64,000 nt of DNA from Legionella anisa (GCF_001467525.1 NZ_LNXS01000004.1:1-64000); one strand, 5' to 3'; numbered from the stretch's first letter, positions 17,957-27,348 are shown. Numbers and translations are program-made. Notes: generated from the letters alone by a model not told the origin.

Positions 17957-18289
17957 AATAGCCTCCTGGCTCTTATTACAAATCTAATCAGCGTAGATTA
18001 AGTATACAGTATGTTCATATTTTAATCAAAATGATTATTTTTTTATTTATTTCGCTTAATGAAATACAGGCAACGCCTTCCCGTCTCCTGAGCCTGTTTC
18101 ATTATCCACTGTGGAGGTTTATGCAGAGCTTAAGGCTTCCTATCAACTACATAGGCTTGCACACCACTCTCCAACACAACCTCCCAATCTGAAGTTATTC
18201 AATGGTTCAGCCAGGAAGATTCATTACCTATATATGTAAATAATAGACCATTGAGTGCCATTGGTGTTTATTATTTGCACAAAATTTAC
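17957..18289. other. Gene-free stretch, possible decayed coding sequence
   Basis: No intact gene is seen. On the minus strand, about 18180-18050 can be read as short protein-like pieces (VVLESGVQAYVVDRKP, then a stop, then ALHKPPQWIMKQAQETG). These could be remains of a transposase or other lost gene, but there is not enough to name it. The promoter of the 59-residue peptide gene should lie near 17970-18040. Confidence 0.3.
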
Positions 18290-19063
18290 TTATTCCTTAT
18301 TTCTATATAAATGATTTGCAGAAGCTTGTACCGTAGGCATAATGGTCATTTCTTCGATATCCATATGTTGGGGACGAGTAATACAATATACAATGGCATC
18401 TGCTATATCCTCTGCCAATAAGGATTGGAAGTCCTGATAAAACGCTTTTGCTTTTTGTTTATCATTCCATCGTACTTCACTAAACTCAGTTTCCACTGCC
18501 CCTGGAGCGATTTCAGTAACACGAACCGGGCTGCCAAGCATATCCAGTCTCATTGATTTTGAAATAGCATGTACTGCATGTTTGGTTGCACAATAAACGT
18601 TACCGTTTGGATAACATTCATGTCCCGCCACAGAACTGATATTCACTACATGACCGCGGCCTCGTTCCAGCATGCCTGGAATCAGAGCACGACTTACATA
18701 AAGCAGCCCTTTAATATTGGTATCAATCATGACATCCCAATGTGCTTCAATTCCCTGTTGCAAAGGCAAAGAATCCAATGCCAATCCTGCATTATTAATT
18801 AAGACATCTATAGAGCGCCATTGATTGGGTAAAGAACCTAATTGTTTCTTAACTTCTTCATGATCACATACGTCTAAAGGCAAAACGTAATGCACTTCTC
18901 CATATTGTTGATTCAACTCTTTTGCCAAAGCCTCGAGGCGTTCTACACGACGAGCACTGAGTATCAGTCGCGCTCCATGCTTTGCACACAAGCGAGCGCA
19001 AGCCTGACCAATTCCGCTGGAAGCCCCTGTAATTAAAATAATTTTATTGGTTAAATCATTCAT
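18290..19063 (-). CDS. SDR-family NADP-dependent oxidoreductase (YdfG-like)
   Basis: 257 aa classical short-chain dehydrogenase. The Rossmann motif is TGASSGIG (residues about 13-20), with a downstream Arg pair (SARRVERLEAL) suggesting NADP preference. NNAG follows strand 4, NISSVAGHECYPNGNVYCATKHA carries the catalytic Ser and the Y-x3-K pair, and IAPGAVETEF is the post-catalytic loop. The overall pattern matches YdfG (3-hydroxy acid/serine dehydrogenase, malonic semialdehyde reductase). The true substrate is not determined by sequence. The ATG has GAGGG about 7 bases upstream. It appears monocistronic. Confidence 0.88.
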   Translation of the reverse strand: MNDLTNKIILITGASSGIGQACARLCAKHGARLILSARRVERLEALAKELNQQYGEVHYVLPLDVCDHEEVKKQLGSLPNQWRSIDVLINNAGLALDSLPLQQGIEAHWDVMIDTNIKGLLYVSRALIPGMLERGRGHVVNISSVAGHECYPNGNVYCATKHAVHAISKSMRLDMLGSPVRVTEIAPGAVETEFSEVRWNDKQKAKAFYQDFQSLLAEDIADAIVYCITRPQHMDIEEMTIMPTVQASANHLYRNKE

Positions 19064-19082
19064 CTCTTAGCCCTCTCACTAC

Positions 19083-19192
19083 CTACGTTCTGCGATTTGT
19101 TCGCAGAATCCATGATCGATCTGGTTTAATAATCAGACATTGTAGCCTTATTCTCCACGTCCTGGATCCCGCGAACAAGTCGCGGGACGTAG
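19083..19192. repeat. 110-bp MITE-like element with inverted ends
   Basis: The left end (19083-19112) and right end (19163-19192) are 30-base imperfect inverted repeats, starting CTACGT and ending ATCCA / TGGAT...ACGTAG. Each end is itself a hairpin: TCTGCG...CGCAGA on the left, CCCGCG...CGCGGG on the right. The middle has no gene. The right hairpin is close in sequence to those at 39685-39729 and 58369-58399, so this is a member of a dispersed family. Confidence 0.6.
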
Positions 19193-19336
19193 AATATGGA
19201 TGAATTATCAACATACCCTACTTAAATTTAGAAAAAATACAATGAATTATTAAAAATATTATCTTCAAATGATGTAAAAAGCACTACTGCACATCAGTAG
19301 TGGAAAGTGTAGGATAAGTTATTTTTTGTGATATCG

Positions 19337-19969
19337 TTAGTTTTGCCGTAACAACTGCATCACTTCGTCGTCTGTCGTTTGTGAAAAATCATTGTACCAC
19401 AATCCTACAGCATAAAAGCTTACTGGGCGCATTGGACAAATGATCTCATCAACTAATGGAGCGATTTCATCACACGTCGAGCGTGCAGCAACTGGAATTG
19501 CGACAATAAGTTTTGCTGGTTTCTTTTGTTTCAATGCTGCAATTGCCGCACGCATCGTATAGCCAGTCGCAATGCCATCATCCACAAGTATTATGGTTTT
19601 TCCCAATAATTCAGGAGCAGGTTTCGTGCCACGATAAACCCGTTCACGTCGCAATAACTCATTCTGTTCGGATTTTTGAATTTTATCAATCGCTTCTGTG
19701 GGTATATGTAATAAGTTGACCACTTCTTCATTTAAAACGGTTATCCCTCCAGAGGCAATAGCCCCCATAGCCAATTCTTCATGTCCAGGAACACCCAGCT
19801 TACGGACAATAAAAATATCAAGCGGGAGCGATAGCTTATGCGCAATTTCATAGCCTACGGGGACACCTCCTCGAGGTAATGCCAACACAATTACATCCGT
19901 GCGCTTCGCATAATTCTTTAGCGAATCCACTAGAACACGGCCTGCTTGATATCGATCATCATAGTTCAT
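19337..19969 (-). CDS. Phosphoribosyltransferase-domain protein
   Basis: 210 aa from the ATG at 19969, which has GGAGG 9 bases upstream; the ATG at 19975 is too close to that site. The PRT fold is shown by the PRPP-binding loop IILVDDGIATGYTMRAAI and by LALPRGGVPVGYEIA near the N-terminus. This is the stand-alone 'predicted phosphoribosyltransferase' family (often 210-220 aa) with an inserted hood, IFIVRKLGVPGHEELAMGAIASGG. Its base substrate is not known. It lies upstream of, and divergent to, the aconitase gene. Confidence 0.88.
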   Translation of the reverse strand: MNYDDRYQAGRVLVDSLKNYAKRTDVIVLALPRGGVPVGYEIAHKLSLPLDIFIVRKLGVPGHEELAMGAIASGGITVLNEEVVNLLHIPTEAIDKIQKSEQNELLRRERVYRGTKPAPELLGKTIILVDDGIATGYTMRAAIAALKQKKPAKLIVAIPVAARSTCDEIAPLVDEIICPMRPVSFYAVGLWYNDFSQTTDDEVMQLLRQN

Positions 19970-20170
19970 TGCCATATTCCTCCAAAACGCTCCTTCAAAT
20001 TGAAGTCTAGTCCATACTTCGTCATGTAACAAAGTATCAATTCTTAATCGTTATTTGTGTCCGCATCAACCATAATTGTGCCTTTTCTCACCTTAGATAC
20101 CTAATTTAAGTGTATTTATCTCACTATGCTATATTTTAACAATCTGGCTGTTCTCATGGAGGAAATAGCA

Positions 20171-22114
20171 ATGAATGTTACTGAAAAGATTATCAAAGCG
20201 CATCTTCTTGAAGGAAAAATGGAACCAGGAAAAGAGATTGCCTTAAAAATAGACCAAACTCTGTGTCAAGATGCGACAGGCACCCTAGTCATGCTTGAGT
20301 TGGAAGCAATAGGTCTTGAGCAAACTCAAGCTGAAATTTCCGTTCAATATGTAGATCACAACTTAATTCAAGAAGACAATAAAAATCCAGATGATCATCT
20401 CTTTCTTGCAAGTGCAGCAAGACGTTTTGGTTTTTATTTTAGCCGACCGGGTAATGGCATCAGTCACGCGGTACATATGCAAAACTTTGGAAAACCCGGT
20501 AAAACATTAACCGGATCAGACAGTCATACCTGTGCTGCAGGATCCCTAGGAATGATTGCTATTGGTTCAGGAGGATTGGAAGTCGCAATGGCTATAGCAG
20601 GTTATCCATTGTATATAAAAATGCCCAAAGTTATGGGCATTCATCTGACCGGATCGTTGCCCAAATGGGTCAGTGCAAAAGATGTTATTTTGGAAATGTT
20701 ACGTCGTTATGATGTAAAAGGTGGTGTGGGTTATATTTTTGAATATTATGGAGAGGGTTTAAAACACCTAAGCGCTATGGATCGCCACGTGATTGCCAAT
20801 ATGGGCGCTGAGTTAGGAGCAACTACTACAGTATTTCCTTCGGATGAAATAACAAAAGAATTCTTGCAAAGTCAAGGTCGCGAAAAAGACTGGATTGAAT
20901 TAAAGGCAGACAAAAAAACAGCGTATGATGAACATGCAGAAATCAACTTATCCAAACTGATACCACTGATTGCCAAGCCTACGAGCCCTGGAAATGTAGT
21001 TCCAGTTTCCGAGATAGCTGGCCAAGAAGTTTATCAAACCTATATCGGCTCCTCAGCTAACCCAGGTTATCGAGATTTTGCGATTGCAGCCGAGATAGTA
21101 AAAGGACGAACCGTTCACCCTAATGTCTCATTTGATATTAATCCAACCTCCCGAACTATTTTAGAAGAACTAGTGCGCGATGGTTATTTAGGAAGTCTGA
21201 TTCACGCAGGTGCTCGCATTCATCAGGCCGGATGCAATGGATGTATTGGGATGGGGCAAGCCCCCGCAACAGAAAAAAACAGTTTACGCACAGTACCAAG
21301 AAATTTCCCCGGACGCTCAGGTACTGATGAAGACAAGGTTTTCCTTTGTAGCCCAGAAACCGCGGCCGCATCCGCATTGACAGGATTAATTACCGACCCA
21401 ACTACTTTAGATATGCCTTATCCTAAAATAAAAATACCCAAGAAAAGAATATTAAATCAGGCGTGCTTTGAAGGACCTCTGCCTTTAGACGAAGCAAAAA
21501 AAATAAAATTAGTGAAAGGTCCAAACATCGTAACTTTGCCAGAATTTGAGCCATTGCCTCATTCATTGAAAATACCTGTGTTACTCAAAGTAGAAGATAA
21601 TATTTCAACGGATGAAATTTCCCCCGCTGGGGCGAAAGTTCTACCTTATCGCAGTAATATTCCTAAAATTAGCGAATTTACTTTTACTCATATCGATTTA
21701 GACTATGCAGAGCGTGCGAAAAAAAATAAACAAGGTCATGTGATCATAGGCGGAGAGAATTATGGACAAGGTTCTAGTCGAGAACATGCAGCTTTAGCTC
21801 CCCGCTATTTGGGTTTACGAATAGTCATTGCCAAAAGTTTTGCCCGCATTCATTGGCAAAATCTGATCAATTTTGGCATTTTGCCTTTAGTTTTTACAAA
21901 TCCTAAAGATTACGATGCAATTAACTTAAATGATGTTGTTGAAATCAAGAAATTGCCTGACATTCTGGACAAAGAGACCTTCAAAATAAAAATCAATGAC
22001 AAAGAAGTGGAAGTGCAACAAACCTTATCGAAACGTCAAATCGAATTGCTTCTTGAAGGTGGATTAATTAATTGGGTGAAAAAAGATCTAAAAAAGAAGA
22101 ATAAAAGTAAATAA
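20171..22114 (+). CDS. Aconitate hydratase, short (about 645-residue) type
   Basis: 647 aa from the ATG at 20171, which has GGAGGAAA upstream. The 4Fe-4S cluster ligands appear as SDSHTCAAG and GCNGCIGMG. The swivel domain carries GENYGQGSSREHAAL and FARIHWQNLINFGILPL. At about 645 residues it belongs to the shorter putative-aconitase clade, not the 890-residue AcnA or the AcnB class that gammaproteobacteria mainly use. It isomerises citrate and isocitrate. Whether it is the main TCA enzyme or a second isozyme cannot be told here. A Lys-rich C-terminus (KKKNKSK) is unusual. Confidence 0.9.
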   Translation: MNVTEKIIKAHLLEGKMEPGKEIALKIDQTLCQDATGTLVMLELEAIGLEQTQAEISVQYVDHNLIQEDNKNPDDHLFLASAARRFGFYFSRPGNGISHAVHMQNFGKPGKTLTGSDSHTCAAGSLGMIAIGSGGLEVAMAIAGYPLYIKMPKVMGIHLTGSLPKWVSAKDVILEMLRRYDVKGGVGYIFEYYGEGLKHLSAMDRHVIANMGAELGATTTVFPSDEITKEFLQSQGREKDWIELKADKKTAYDEHAEINLSKLIPLIAKPTSPGNVVPVSEIAGQEVYQTYIGSSANPGYRDFAIAAEIVKGRTVHPNVSFDINPTSRTILEELVRDGYLGSLIHAGARIHQAGCNGCIGMGQAPATEKNSLRTVPRNFPGRSGTDEDKVFLCSPETAAASALTGLITDPTTLDMPYPKIKIPKKRILNQACFEGPLPLDEAKKIKLVKGPNIVTLPEFEPLPHSLKIPVLLKVEDNISTDEISPAGAKVLPYRSNIPKISEFTFTHIDLDYAERAKKNKQGHVIIGGENYGQGSSREHAALAPRYLGLRIVIAKSFARIHWQNLINFGILPLVFTNPKDYDAINLNDVVEIKKLPDILDKETFKIKINDKEVEVQQTLSKRQIELLLEGGLINWVKKDLKKKNKSK

Positions 22115-22170
22115 CAACCCAACCTACACACTTAGATATATTTGAATGAGATTAATCTTCATAAACACAA

Positions 22171-22247
22171 GGTAGGTTGGGTCTTTTAGACCCAACAAAA
22201 AACTCTGTTCACAACGAGTTGTTGGGTCAAAATGACCCAACCTACGG
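22171..22247. repeat. Palindromic dispersed repeat (GTAGGTTGGGTC family)
   Basis: GTAGGTTGGGTC near the left end pairs with GACCCAACCTAC at the right end. Internal GACCCAAC / GTTGGGTC arms give a nested hairpin. A further AACCCAACCTAC copy lies at about 22118-22129. It is non-coding, between the convergent aconitase and hydroquinone-reductase genes, and may also act as a terminator. Confidence 0.65.
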
Positions 22248-22268
22248 GTATCATTGCAGGAACAGCAA

Positions 22269-23207
22269 TCATGAATCAAAGTTTAGTTTCGGTCCTAAAG
22301 GCACGATTTGTGTTGGGTTTATGGTTTTATGACTAAAATAGTAATGGTGTTTGATATGTAAAAAGTTTACGGTCTCGCGTACCCCAGGATAATGATACAA
22401 CCGCTCTAAATATGGTTGTAGTGCCTCATAATCACTTATTCGCTGCTGGTTTGTTTTGAAATGACTGTAATATACGGCATCAAAACGAATTAACGTCGTA
22501 AATAGGCGCCAGTCGGTCTCAGTTAACTGCTCCCCGAATAAATATTCTTGGTTGCGTAAGCGCACATCCAGTTCATCAAGTAAACGAAATAATTGGACAT
22601 ACGCTTCTTCGTAAGCATGCTGAGTTGTTGCAAAACCACAGCGATAAACTCCATTATTAATGGCATTATAAATTCGCTCATTCAACACATCAATTTCCAC
22701 GCGCAGAGGTTCTGGGTAAAAATCTTGGTTATCTCCTGTTAAATGATTAAACGCCTGATTAAACTGGCGAATAATTTCTGCTGATTCATTACTAACAATC
22801 GTTTTTTCTTTTTTATCCCACAAAACAGGTACAGTAACTCTACCGCTGTATTGATTGTCTGCTTTGATATAAAGCTCATATAAATAGTTCAATCCATACA
22901 GAGAATCTCCAGTAGCCCCCATTCCTTTTCTAAACTCCCAACCATATTCAAGCATATGAGGATGTACAATAGAGACATCAATATAATCATCTAATTTCTT
23001 GAGTTTTCTGAAGATCAAAGTACGATGTGCCCATGGACAGGCAAGTGATACATACAAATGGTAACGACCCTTTTCAGCAGGAAAACGAGTGTTGGGTTCA
23101 TTACCAATTGCTGAATGAAATTGAGTAGGTTCTCGTTTGAATGCTCCTCCTGTTTTCGAAGTATCATACCAAACATCATGCCATTGACCATCAACTAATT
23201 GTCCCAT
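22269..23207 (-). CDS. yqjG: Glutathionyl-hydroquinone reductase (xi-class GST)
   Basis: 312 aa. The N-terminal thioredoxin-like domain has the xi-class active site LACPWAHRTL, with catalytic Cys57. The GGAFKREPTQF stretch before it and the SNESAEIIRQFN glutathione-binding segment are typical of this class. The all-alpha C-terminal domain contains TETDWRLFTTLIRFDAVYYSHFK. The enzyme removes glutathione from glutathionyl-hydroquinones in the cytosol. It appears monocistronic, with AAGGA before the ATG. Confidence 0.92.
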   Translation of the reverse strand: MGQLVDGQWHDVWYDTSKTGGAFKREPTQFHSAIGNEPNTRFPAEKGRYHLYVSLACPWAHRTLIFRKLKKLDDYIDVSIVHPHMLEYGWEFRKGMGATGDSLYGLNYLYELYIKADNQYSGRVTVPVLWDKKEKTIVSNESAEIIRQFNQAFNHLTGDNQDFYPEPLRVEIDVLNERIYNAINNGVYRCGFATTQHAYEEAYVQLFRLLDELDVRLRNQEYLFGEQLTETDWRLFTTLIRFDAVYYSHFKTNQQRISDYEALQPYLERLYHYPGVRETVNFLHIKHHYYFSHKTINPTQIVPLGPKLNFDS

Positions 23208-23298
23208 GATTTATCCTTAGTTAGATTCGATAAACTGCTTTTTTCACAAGCTTTAGGTTATGCTATATATTTAAAACGATTTCAGAAAAGAATAGCAC

Positions 23299-24690
23299 AT
23301 GAATAATTCAAATAATCCTTATCTATCAGGAAACTATGCCCCAGTTCACGATGAATTGGAGGTGAATCAATTGGAAATACTCGGCGAAATCCCTAAGGAT
23401 TTACTGGGAGTCTATATGCGTAATGGCCCAAATCCAGAGTTCGCTCCTATTTCCTATACTTATCCATACGATGGGGACGGCATGATCCATGCGGTTTATA
23501 TCGCAGAGGGTAAAGCAGCGTACCGGAACCGATTTGTTGCAACCAAAGGGTTACTTAAAGAACGGAAAGCGGGAAAAGCACTCTATGGTGGCGTTTTGCA
23601 CCCTGCTCCAATGGATCCTAAGTGGGCAGGCCCTGAGGATGAGCCCGTTGCCTTTAAGAATGGAGCATTTATTCATATTACTCGTCACCACGACATTTAT
23701 CTGGCACTGAGTGAATCAGCACCAGCATATCGCATGACAGCACAGTTGGATACCCTTGGTGAATGGAAGCCTTATCAAGATCAACCGGCCATAGACATTT
23801 GTGCTCATACTCGATTAGATCCACTAAATGGCGAGTTGTGGTTTGTAAATTACGCTTTAATTCCACCCTATTTGACGTTTTATCGATTGGATAAACAGGG
23901 AGAAGAAATCCAAAAATGGGATATTGAAAAACCCTATTGCTCTATGATTCATGATTTTATTTTAACAAAAAATTACGTTCTTGTTTTTGATTGCCCTGTG
24001 CTCTTTGATATACAACAGATGATGTCTGGGGGACCTGTTTTGAGTTGGCGACCTGAGCTCGGCGTACGTATCGGTGTGATGCCTCGTTCAGGCGGGCAAA
24101 TAAAATGGTTTCACACTGAACCATTTTTTGTATTTCACTTTGCTAATGCTTATGAGCAAAACGATGAACTTATTATTGACTATGTTAGGCATGAAAAAAT
24201 AGTTCTTTTAGCACAGGAAGAAAAGCACCAATCCGTTCCTCCTAGATTAAACCGAACTGTTCTTAATCTGAAAACAGAAATGATGAAACATAGTGTACTG
24301 GATGAGCGACTGGTAGAATTCCCTCGTATTAGGGAAGATCAAAACAGCCTATCCCATCAATTTATTTATACACCAACAAAAACGAATACTCTTAATCCCC
24401 AGCAGGCCTTTAATGCGCTAATAAAATATGATGTAACGAATCAACACTCATGGGTTTATGATTTTGGCCCCCATGCAGAAATAGGAGAAGCAGTTTTTGC
24501 ACCAGCGGCAACACATAAATCAGAAGATGACGGTTATTTACTGTTATTTGTATACGATAAACGTTCAAACCAAAGTGAACTCGTTTTATTAGATGCCCAA
24601 AATTTCCCGAATGATCCCATTGCTCGCATAAGGATGCCTCGCCGAATTCCCCATGGTTTACATGGTTCGTGGATGCCTGGAGCTTGGTAA
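23299..24690 (+). CDS. Carotenoid oxygenase (RPE65/CCD family)
   Basis: 463 aa seven-bladed propeller iron(II) dioxygenase of the carotenoid/stilbene cleavage family. All four iron-binding histidines have plausible contexts: ICAHTRLDP, MIHDFILTKNYVLVF, FHFANAYE and HGLHGSWMPG. The N-terminal GVYMRNGPNPEF and YPYDGDGMIHAV motifs are also intact. It would split a conjugated double bond in an apocarotenoid or stilbene. No carotenoid biosynthesis gene is nearby, so the substrate may come from the environment or from a host. psuG lies downstream but 82 bases away. Confidence 0.9.
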   Translation: MNNSNNPYLSGNYAPVHDELEVNQLEILGEIPKDLLGVYMRNGPNPEFAPISYTYPYDGDGMIHAVYIAEGKAAYRNRFVATKGLLKERKAGKALYGGVLHPAPMDPKWAGPEDEPVAFKNGAFIHITRHHDIYLALSESAPAYRMTAQLDTLGEWKPYQDQPAIDICAHTRLDPLNGELWFVNYALIPPYLTFYRLDKQGEEIQKWDIEKPYCSMIHDFILTKNYVLVFDCPVLFDIQQMMSGGPVLSWRPELGVRIGVMPRSGGQIKWFHTEPFFVFHFANAYEQNDELIIDYVRHEKIVLLAQEEKHQSVPPRLNRTVLNLKTEMMKHSVLDERLVEFPRIREDQNSLSHQFIYTPTKTNTLNPQQAFNALIKYDVTNQHSWVYDFGPHAEIGEAVFAPAATHKSEDDGYLLLFVYDKRSNQSELVLLDAQNFPNDPIARIRMPRRIPHGLHGSWMPGAW

Positions 24691-24772
24691 TTATTGGGTA
24701 TGTAAATAAACAGCTTCATCATGAAGCACTAAAAAATATTCAGCTGAAACATAAAAAGAAGAGAAACAGATT

Positions 24773-25690
24773 ATGAAGCAATTTTTTGGTTACTCCCCAG
24801 AAGTAAAATCAGCTCTTGAAAATAAAAAGCCGGTGTTGGCTTTGGAGTCCACGATTATTTCCCATGGTATGCCTTATCCTGATAATTATGAAACAGCACA
24901 GGCAGTAGAACACATCGTTCGTGAATACGATGTCACCCCGGCTACCATTGCTGTGATTGATGGGAAAATAAAAATGGGCTTAACAGAAAATGAATTACAC
25001 CACTTTGCAAGCAATAAAGAGGTTTTAAAAGCAAGCCGACGTGATTTGCCTTTCGTAGTAGCCAACAGGTATTCTGCAGGAACCACGGTTGCAGCAACCT
25101 TATTCTGTGCTGCTAAAGCAGGTATTAAATTATTCGCTACAGGTGGAATTGGCGGTGTCCATCGAGGTGATGCTCAGGATATTTCTGCTGATTTAATTGA
25201 AATCTCAAGAACACCGATTGCGGTTATTTGCGCTGGAGCAAAAGCCATCCTTGACCTGCCACGTACTCTAGAATTTTTAGAAACGATGAGCGTGCCTGTT
25301 ATTGGTTATCGCACGCAGGTATTACCCGCATTTTATACTGATTCGACTCAGTATTCGTTATCCACTTGGGTAGAGGATGTACCCACCCTTGCTCAAATAG
25401 TAACAGCTCATTGGGATATCGGCATGTCTTCAGGAGTCTTAATTACCAATCCAATTCCTGCAGAATTTAATATTCCGCTTGAAGTGATTGAACCAGTAAT
25501 CATGGATGCCATACACAAAGCGGAGCAAAATAATATTTCAGGAAAAGCATTAACGCCTTTTCTCTTGGCCGAAGTAGCCCAGCTGACCCAAGGCAAAAGT
25601 TTGCTTGCCAATATCGCTTTAATTAAAAATAATGCGCGCCTAGGAGCAGAGCTCGCACGCGCTGTCCTGGATTTCCAATTGAGTAAATAG
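24773..25690 (+). CDS. psuG: Pseudouridine-5'-phosphate glycosidase
   Basis: 305 aa. PsuG cleaves the C-C glycosidic bond of pseudouridine 5'-phosphate to uracil and ribose 5-phosphate, a step in pseudouridine breakdown. The family motifs LALESTIISHGMPYPDNYETA, ATIAVIDGKIKMGL, AGTTVAATLFCAAKAGIKLFATGGIGGVHRG and SSGVLITNPIP are all intact. The partner kinase PsuK and a pseudouridine transporter, which usually sit beside psuG, are missing here, so the substrate must come from a kinase encoded elsewhere. Confidence 0.94.
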   Translation: MKQFFGYSPEVKSALENKKPVLALESTIISHGMPYPDNYETAQAVEHIVREYDVTPATIAVIDGKIKMGLTENELHHFASNKEVLKASRRDLPFVVANRYSAGTTVAATLFCAAKAGIKLFATGGIGGVHRGDAQDISADLIEISRTPIAVICAGAKAILDLPRTLEFLETMSVPVIGYRTQVLPAFYTDSTQYSLSTWVEDVPTLAQIVTAHWDIGMSSGVLITNPIPAEFNIPLEVIEPVIMDAIHKAEQNNISGKALTPFLLAEVAQLTQGKSLLANIALIKNNARLGAELARAVLDFQLSK

Positions 25691-25719
25691 TTTAGATGGG
25701 ACTATTAAAACATTAGCAT

Positions 25720-25754
25720 GTAGCCTGGGTGAAACGAAGTGAAACCCGGGTTTC
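25720..25754. repeat. Partial GTAGCCTGGGT-type repeat
   Basis: GTAGCCTGGGTGAAACGAAG begins this copy, which continues to AAACCCGGGTTTC. It shares its outer sequence and its AACCCGGGTT core with the fuller copies at 27858-27913 and 34303-34385, but the right arm is lost. It lies just after psuG. Confidence 0.6.
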
Positions 25755-25887
25755 AGTCCTCCAGACTTTCTTACAATAGCACCCTTATTAAAAATAATGA
25801 CATTCTAGGAGGCGCGCTGGCAATGTGCACTCTAAAGCCCCAGTTATACTATCAGGGCTTCAGTGTGATGCAGTAAACAGGGATTAT

Positions 25888-26802
25888 TTAGTTGATAGTG
25901 GCTTTGTGTTCGTGCTCATGTGATTCCATTTCGGTATCTTGATGAGTCTTCTTTTCCTGCCACCAATAGGTCAGTTTATGCCAACCATGCAGTGCTGCCC
26001 GGTATAAATCAGGAAGGATGGATACAATAGCATCAAGATAATCCGTAACCCCACCCTTATTGAACCCGTAAATGCAACGACTGAATTCGGCGCCTTTTTT
26101 GCTGAGTGCAATCGTATCGTCTTTTTTGAAAAATCGACTTGGTTCAAAGCCTGGTTGAAATCTTTTTTCGTAATCGTGTAATTCTTGAGTAAATACATCT
26201 TCGATATCATCTGCAATCAAGTGCCTTACTTGCGTTTCTGTAAGAACGGGATAAAGCACCGCCATCATCTCACGTATTGATTTATTCTTCGTTAAATTCT
26301 CAGCAGAGTCTTTACGATTACCAGAACCTAAACCAAGGCTCCAATTACATGCTCCCACTAAAAGAGTTAATGCTTCGTGATATTCAGCATATGCAGTAGC
26401 GCGTTTATTGATAAAGTACGCTGCAGCTGCCCAGCCTATCCAACCTATATAACCGATTACTGGAAGAAAAGACAAAGCGGTTGCTGTGACCCCAAAAACC
26501 ACACTTCCGGTAATTTTTTGATCAATACTTTTTAGTTGCATTGATTTATCTTTTACGAGTGCGATGCATTTATTTAAAAACTCGATTTGATTTGAATTAG
26601 TCGTTCGAAAATCCTGCTCCACTGTGATGCCAAGTACATTGCCATCAGCCGCCTGAGCGCCCTTACCAATAGCAAAATACTGTTGCGATTCCAACTGCAA
26701 TGTATTTAACTCACTGTTAATACCCAATTGAGGAATAGGTGTATAAGATGGTTGCTTTTTTAACCCGAAAGTTCCTAATACAGTCTCTAATACGGATGCC
26801 AT
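25888..26802 (-). CDS. Orphan membrane-associated protein, possible effector
   Basis: 304 aa, family not recognised. Two closely spaced hydrophobic stretches (about residues 102-135, GSVVFGVTATALSF... and IGWIGWAAAAYF) could form a membrane hairpin. The rest is soluble and helical. The C-terminal tail is rich in Glu and His (EMESHEHEHKATIN). No signal peptide is seen. An internal hairpin plus an acidic C-terminal tail is common among Legionella translocated effectors, so that role is possible, but nothing in the sequence shows a biochemical activity. Confidence 0.68.
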   Translation of the reverse strand: MASVLETVLGTFGLKKQPSYTPIPQLGINSELNTLQLESQQYFAIGKGAQAADGNVLGITVEQDFRTTNSNQIEFLNKCIALVKDKSMQLKSIDQKITGSVVFGVTATALSFLPVIGYIGWIGWAAAAYFINKRATAYAEYHEALTLLVGACNWSLGLGSGNRKDSAENLTKNKSIREMMAVLYPVLTETQVRHLIADDIEDVFTQELHDYEKRFQPGFEPSRFFKKDDTIALSKKGAEFSRCIYGFNKGGVTDYLDAIVSILPDLYRAALHGWHKLTYWWQEKKTHQDTEMESHEHEHKATIN

Positions 26803-26970
26803 TTTGGTCTACTCATAAGAAAAATGAAAAGGCATTCTAAATTTTATTTTAAATAATAACAACAAAGAAATATGCAAAATGGTGCATAGTTGAATAATGT
26901 GTTTACCCCTTATGAGGCAATAAAGAATAGAAGTCGCTTAGCATTGGTTAAAGTGCAGGATCATTTGCAT

Positions 26971-27213
26971 TTAGTTTTTTTTCGCAATTAACTCTTTAAT
27001 ATCAATTGCTATCTCACGGATTGTTTTTTCTTTACCTATATCATTACGAATATCAAGATCAAATTCATCCTCTAAGTCGAAGAAAAAATTAACTAAATCT
27101 AGAGAGCTAGGAACAACTTGATCAATTGATTGATCCAAATCGATCGCTTCAGGCGCAATTTCCTGTGTTCTTGCAATTAAATGAATAACACGATGTTCTA
27201 CTGTTTGCTCCAT
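26971..27213 (-). CDS. Acyl-carrier-protein-like protein with altered Ser motif
   Basis: 80 aa from the ATG at 27213, with AGAGGGA about 6 bases upstream; a TTG eight codons earlier is less likely. Length and helix pattern match acyl carrier proteins: a helix I region VIHLIARTQEIAPEAIDLDQSI, then an acidic helix II (LVNFFFDLEDEFDLDI). The usual D-S-L phosphopantetheine motif reads S-S-L (VPSSLDLVNF), keeping the serine but losing the preceding Asp. No synthase or transferase gene is adjacent, so the acyl partner is unknown. Confidence 0.78.
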   Translation of the reverse strand: MEQTVEHRVIHLIARTQEIAPEAIDLDQSIDQVVPSSLDLVNFFFDLEDEFDLDIRNDIGKEKTIREIAIDIKELIAKKN

Positions 27214-27348
27214 AAAAAGTCCCTCTTCTCGATTCAAACAAGATAATTAATTCCTCTTTTTAATTGAGTATACAATCAGCGCTCATGCAACTCCATTAAT
27301 ATTTATCCACATAATCAATTTGAACTGATACCTAGATAGAGACCCTAT

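Noticed and set aside
17957..18289. Possible transposase remnant on the minus strand
   Set aside because: Only short protein-like pieces broken by stops; not enough to name a family.
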